Below, in pieces: positions 7,854-8,110 of a stretch of 8,110 nt of DNA (position 1 is its first letter; each line of letters opens with the position of its first letter). The DNA is from an uncultured Burkholderiales bacterium (lineage in GTDB: Bacteria > Pseudomonadota > Gammaproteobacteria > Burkholderiales > Burkholderiaceae). A program made the position numbers and the translations under genes. The notes beneath the pieces are model-generated. The model had not been told where the DNA came from. It did not search any database and was given only the letters and a program-made list of their open reading frames with translations. The stretch lies in contig CAIMWY010000397.1 of the NCBI GenBank assembly GCA_903845315.1, forward strand, positions 1-8,110. The letters are read 5' to 3'.

Positions 7854-7857
7854 GGAG
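7854..7857 (+). promoter_or_regulatory. Ribosome binding site of the lipoyl-domain (aceF) gene
   Basis: GGAG lies 7 nt before the ATG at 7865, within the 15-bp gap after the aceE stop. It supports this start and translation from the aceE transcript. Confidence 0.8.
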
Positions 7858-7864
7858 ACGAAAC

Positions 7865-8110
7865 ATGGCATTGGTAGAAGTAATAGTCCCAGACATCGGG
7901 GATTTCGACGAAGTCGCAGTCATTGAACTGCTGGTCAAAGTGGGAGACACGGTCAAGGCTGAGCAGTCGTTGATCACCGTCGAATCCGACAAGGCCTCGA
8001 TGGAAATTCCATCCAGCACCGCCGGTGTGGTCACAGAGTTGCGCGTGAAACTGGGTGACAAAGTCAAACAAGGCTCTGTGGTGTTGGTGGTGGAGGCGGC
8101 GGGTGCCGCC
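7865..8110 (+). CDS. aceF: Pyruvate dehydrogenase E2 (dihydrolipoamide acetyltransferase), N-terminal lipoyl domain
   Basis: The first 82 codons, open to the right edge, encode one complete lipoyl domain: [10 protein letters not shown] (8-17) and the lipoylation site K43 in VESDKASME, followed by [14 protein letters not shown]. The window ends as an alanine-rich stretch begins, typical of the flexible linker after an E2 lipoyl domain. E2 carries acetyl groups on this lipoyl-lysine from AceE to CoA and forms the core of the complex. Position 15 bp after aceE makes aceF the natural call. In betaproteobacteria the dihydrolipoamide dehydrogenase (lpdA) can also begin with a similar lipoyl domain, so the E2 identity rests partly on gene order; the peripheral-subunit-binding and catalytic (HxxxDG) domains lie outside the window. 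Confidence 0.88.
   Translation, partial: MALVEVIVPDIGDFDEVAVIELLVKVGDTVKAEQSLITVESDKASMEIPSSTAGVVTELRVKLGDKVKQGSVVLVVEAAGAA

Noticed and set aside
6245..8071. Very long open frame (608 codons) antisense to aceE and the start of aceF, and a 247-codon one at 5477-6220
   Set aside because: Both lie opposite a complete, highly conserved AceE; their His/Val/Phe/Gln-rich translations show no recognisable domain. They are by-products of codon bias on the coding strand.
1..8110. Search for an undescribed system, mobile element, CRISPR array, tRNA or toxin-antitoxin pair
   Set aside because: The window is almost fully occupied by recognisable housekeeping and signalling genes with short gaps; no direct-repeat arrays, terminal inverted repeats, tRNA-like folds or orphan small genes were seen.

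Overview
The window looks like ordinary chromosome from a betaproteobacterium, most likely Burkholderiales and plausibly Comamonadaceae. This rests on the homodimeric-type (AceE) pyruvate dehydrogenase E1, an E2 that opens directly with a lipoyl domain, the FolD and PrlC sequences, and moderate-to-high GC coding DNA; no marker gene fixes the genus. No mobile element, CRISPR array, RNA gene or sign of recent transfer is visible.

Layout. Positions 1-4992 hold four genes on the minus strand, read from right to left. These are a membrane-bound PAS-domain sensor histidine kinase (4992 to 2470), a FixJ/LuxR-type response regulator that overlaps it by 4 bp (2473 to 1847), folD (1782 to 922), and the first 302 codons of the oligopeptidase gene prlC (906 to 1, running off the left edge). 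A hairpin followed by a short T run lies between the response regulator and folD and probably separates two transcription units, or attenuates read-through between them. On the plus strand, aceE (5138 to 7849) is followed after 15 bp by the start of a lipoyl-domain gene, almost certainly aceF (7865 to 8110, running off the right edge).

The kinase and aceE are divergent and share a 145-bp AT-rich intergenic region (4993-5137). That region carries a good candidate sigma-70 promoter for aceE (TTGAAA, 17 bp, GACAAT). A 13-bp palindrome over its -10 box fits the operator pattern of the FadR/PdhR branch of GntR regulators. The reading is that PDH synthesis is probably controlled here, perhaps by a PdhR-like repressor encoded elsewhere, and perhaps also by the divergent two-component pair. 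Neither control is proven by sequence alone.

Functionally, aceE and aceF feed pyruvate into acetyl-CoA, folD supplies one-carbon folate intermediates and NADPH, and prlC degrades peptides. I found no undescribed system. The points most worth a second look are the operator-like palindrome, the unassigned signal of the kinase, and the hairpin right in front of folD.
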